In this document: piece by piece, positions 63,248 to 64,000 of the stretch
How positions within the stretch are numbered: position 1 is the first letter of the stretch
Layout: the number at the start of each line of letters is the position of its first letter
Source: an uncultured Pelagibacteraceae bacterium
GTDB lineage: Bacteria; Pseudomonadota; Alphaproteobacteria; Pelagibacterales; Pelagibacteraceae
Reading direction: 5' to 3'
NCBI GenBank assembly: GCA_902523515.1
Contig: CABYZT010000002.1
Coordinates: 1-64,000 of the forward strand
DNA length: 64,000 nucleotides
Position numbers and translations under genes: made by a program
Notes under the pieces: model-generated
The model's input: the letters and a program-made list of their open reading frames with translations, nothing else
Told to the model about the DNA's origin: nothing
Databases searched by the model: none

Positions 63248-63644
63248 TGTTAGATCTTAATTTTTTTCCAACGTTATCTAATAAAGCATTAAGATACTTT
63301 GTTTGTGAATCTTCAAGAAAAAAATTAGATGAATTTAAATATTCTTTAATAATTATGTTTATAGATAAATTTGGCTTATACATAAATTCATAAGTTGCTG
63401 CTTTTAAAATTGTTTGAAAAACTTTGTCTAATTTTTCAAATACAAATTCATCACCTAAACTACTATTTAATTCATCTAAAATAAGATCGTTTCTTTCTAT
63501 CGTTCCTAAAACAATATCTTTAATAAATTTTTTAAATCTATGTTTTGGAAAATCTAAATCATCATCTTCATTATAAAATTTACCATATAATTTCTGAATA
63601 ATTATAACTCTAGGGTTATTTTTTGGATTATAATGAGTTCTCAT
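63240..63644 (-). CDS. nusB: Transcription antitermination factor NusB
   Basis: 134 residues, all helical. It binds boxA RNA with S10 for rRNA antitermination. KAATYEFMYKPNLSINIIIKEYLNSSNFF and KYLNALLDNVGKKLR mark the C-terminal half. It overlaps ribH by four bases (ATGA) and thiL by eight, a conserved order. Confidence 0.92.
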   Translation of the reverse strand: MRTHYNPKNNPRVIIIQKLYGKFYNEDDDLDFPKHRFKKFIKDIVLGTIERNDLILDELNSSLGDEFVFEKLDKVFQTILKAATYEFMYKPNLSINIIIKEYLNSSNFFLEDSQTKYLNALLDNVGKKLRSNNA

Positions 63645-64000
63645 TTTTGAGACAAAACTGAAATGACAGCTTCTGCAGCTTCAGCACCCTTTTTTCTTCT
63701 TGCTTTTGCTTGAGCCATATTTAGACAGGTAATTATTCCATTTCCGATAGGTTTTTTACTATCTATAGATAATTTCATTATGGCATCTGTTGAAGCTTGA
63801 GAAATAAAATCAAAGTGCGGTGTTTGACCTTTAATTACACATCCTAAAGCTAAAAAACCATCAAATTTTTTTAAATTTTTGGAGATTGTAACTGGAATTT
63901 CAAAAGCACCAGGTACTTTAATAATTTTTATAATATTTTTTTTTGGTATTTTTTTTAAAGCACTGCTTATTAAACCATCAGCAATATCTTTATAATAATC
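63641..64000 (-). CDS. ribH: 6,7-dimethyl-8-ribityllumazine synthase (N-terminus outside window)
   Basis: The last 119 residues of lumazine synthase, read leftward from beyond the window. LGCVIKGQTPHFDFISQASTDAIMKLS contains the active-site His, and NGIITCLNMAQAKAR the late substrate-binding part. It makes the penultimate compound in riboflavin synthesis. It overlaps nusB by four bases. Confidence 0.93.
   Translation of the reverse strand, partial: DYYKDIADGLISSALKKIPKKNIIKIIKVPGAFEIPVTISKNLKKFDGFLALGCVIKGQTPHFDFISQASTDAIMKLSIDSKKPIGNGIITCLNMAQAKARRKKGAEAAEAVISVLSQK

Overview
The window is very AT-rich (by eye about 30% GC) and extremely compact. Most neighbouring genes overlap by 1-8 bases (TAATG, ATGA or ATGAGTAA junctions) or lie a few bases apart. 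Gene content and order fit a streamlined marine alphaproteobacterium of the SAR11 clade (Pelagibacterales). The supporting marks are the alphaproteobacterial blocks argS-nagZ-scpAB-tatABC-serS-yajC-secDF and mltB-dacA-tmk-holB-metG-tatD, a bamE/cytochrome bc1 chaperone/rpmF-plsX-ihfA-merR block, a proton pyrophosphatase, and a tandem SAM-II/SAM-V riboswitch before metY, an arrangement known from Pelagibacter. No rRNA, CRISPR array, insertion sequence or prophage was seen.

Layout. 1-1298 is an arsenic-type cluster (aquaporin-like channel, arsenate reductase, small membrane protein). 1355-2236 is a PhyH-type dioxygenase. 2368-5433 is a zinc-uptake locus (znuA divergent from znuC-znuB-zur) with two Zur-like palindromes between the arms. 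5433-8685 holds an Ldh2-type dehydrogenase, xthA, erpA and dgt. 8682-18359 is a long forward run for tRNA charging, wall recycling, chromosome condensation and protein export. 18361-27156 holds a urate-oxidase-like membrane domain, uvrA divergent from ssb, gyrA, coaD, a cyclophilin and tgt. tRNA-Lys, a Tat-type M48 lipoprotein, a DUF502 protein, recG, sdhE and tRNA-Ser follow. 31467-39825 is an envelope and replication operon (rarD to a metallo-beta-lactamase-fold hydrolase). 39820-44559 has a glutathione peroxidase, nhaA, tRNA-Pro, an NDUFS4-like subunit, an SbmA/BacA-like transporter, glpX and tRNA-Glu.

44578-48951 is the only accessory-looking part: a GIY-YIG protein, a double-domain glycosyltransferase, a tyrosine recombinase, a small membrane protein coupled to a mini alkyltransferase gene, and a 494-base gap without a recognisable gene. 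48952-54185 runs leftward (two transporters, hom, argC, rpsI, rplM). metY with its riboswitches is at 54264-55726. The rest (ctaA, aroQ, the plsX/ihfA block, bamE, hppA, thiL, nusB, partial ribH) is core metabolism.

Two themes connect separate genes. The first is zinc economy: Zur-controlled uptake, ribosomal proteins L32 and L33 without cysteines, a tRNA-guanine transglycosylase missing two of four zinc ligands, and a metallo-hydrolase missing two ligands of one metal site. The second is sulfur-amino-acid control by stacked SAM riboswitches. I did not find a clearly new multi-gene defence or mobile system. The most novel-looking items are a predicted helix that would switch between the two SAM aptamers, the paired metal-ligand losses, and the recombinase/glycosyltransferase module.
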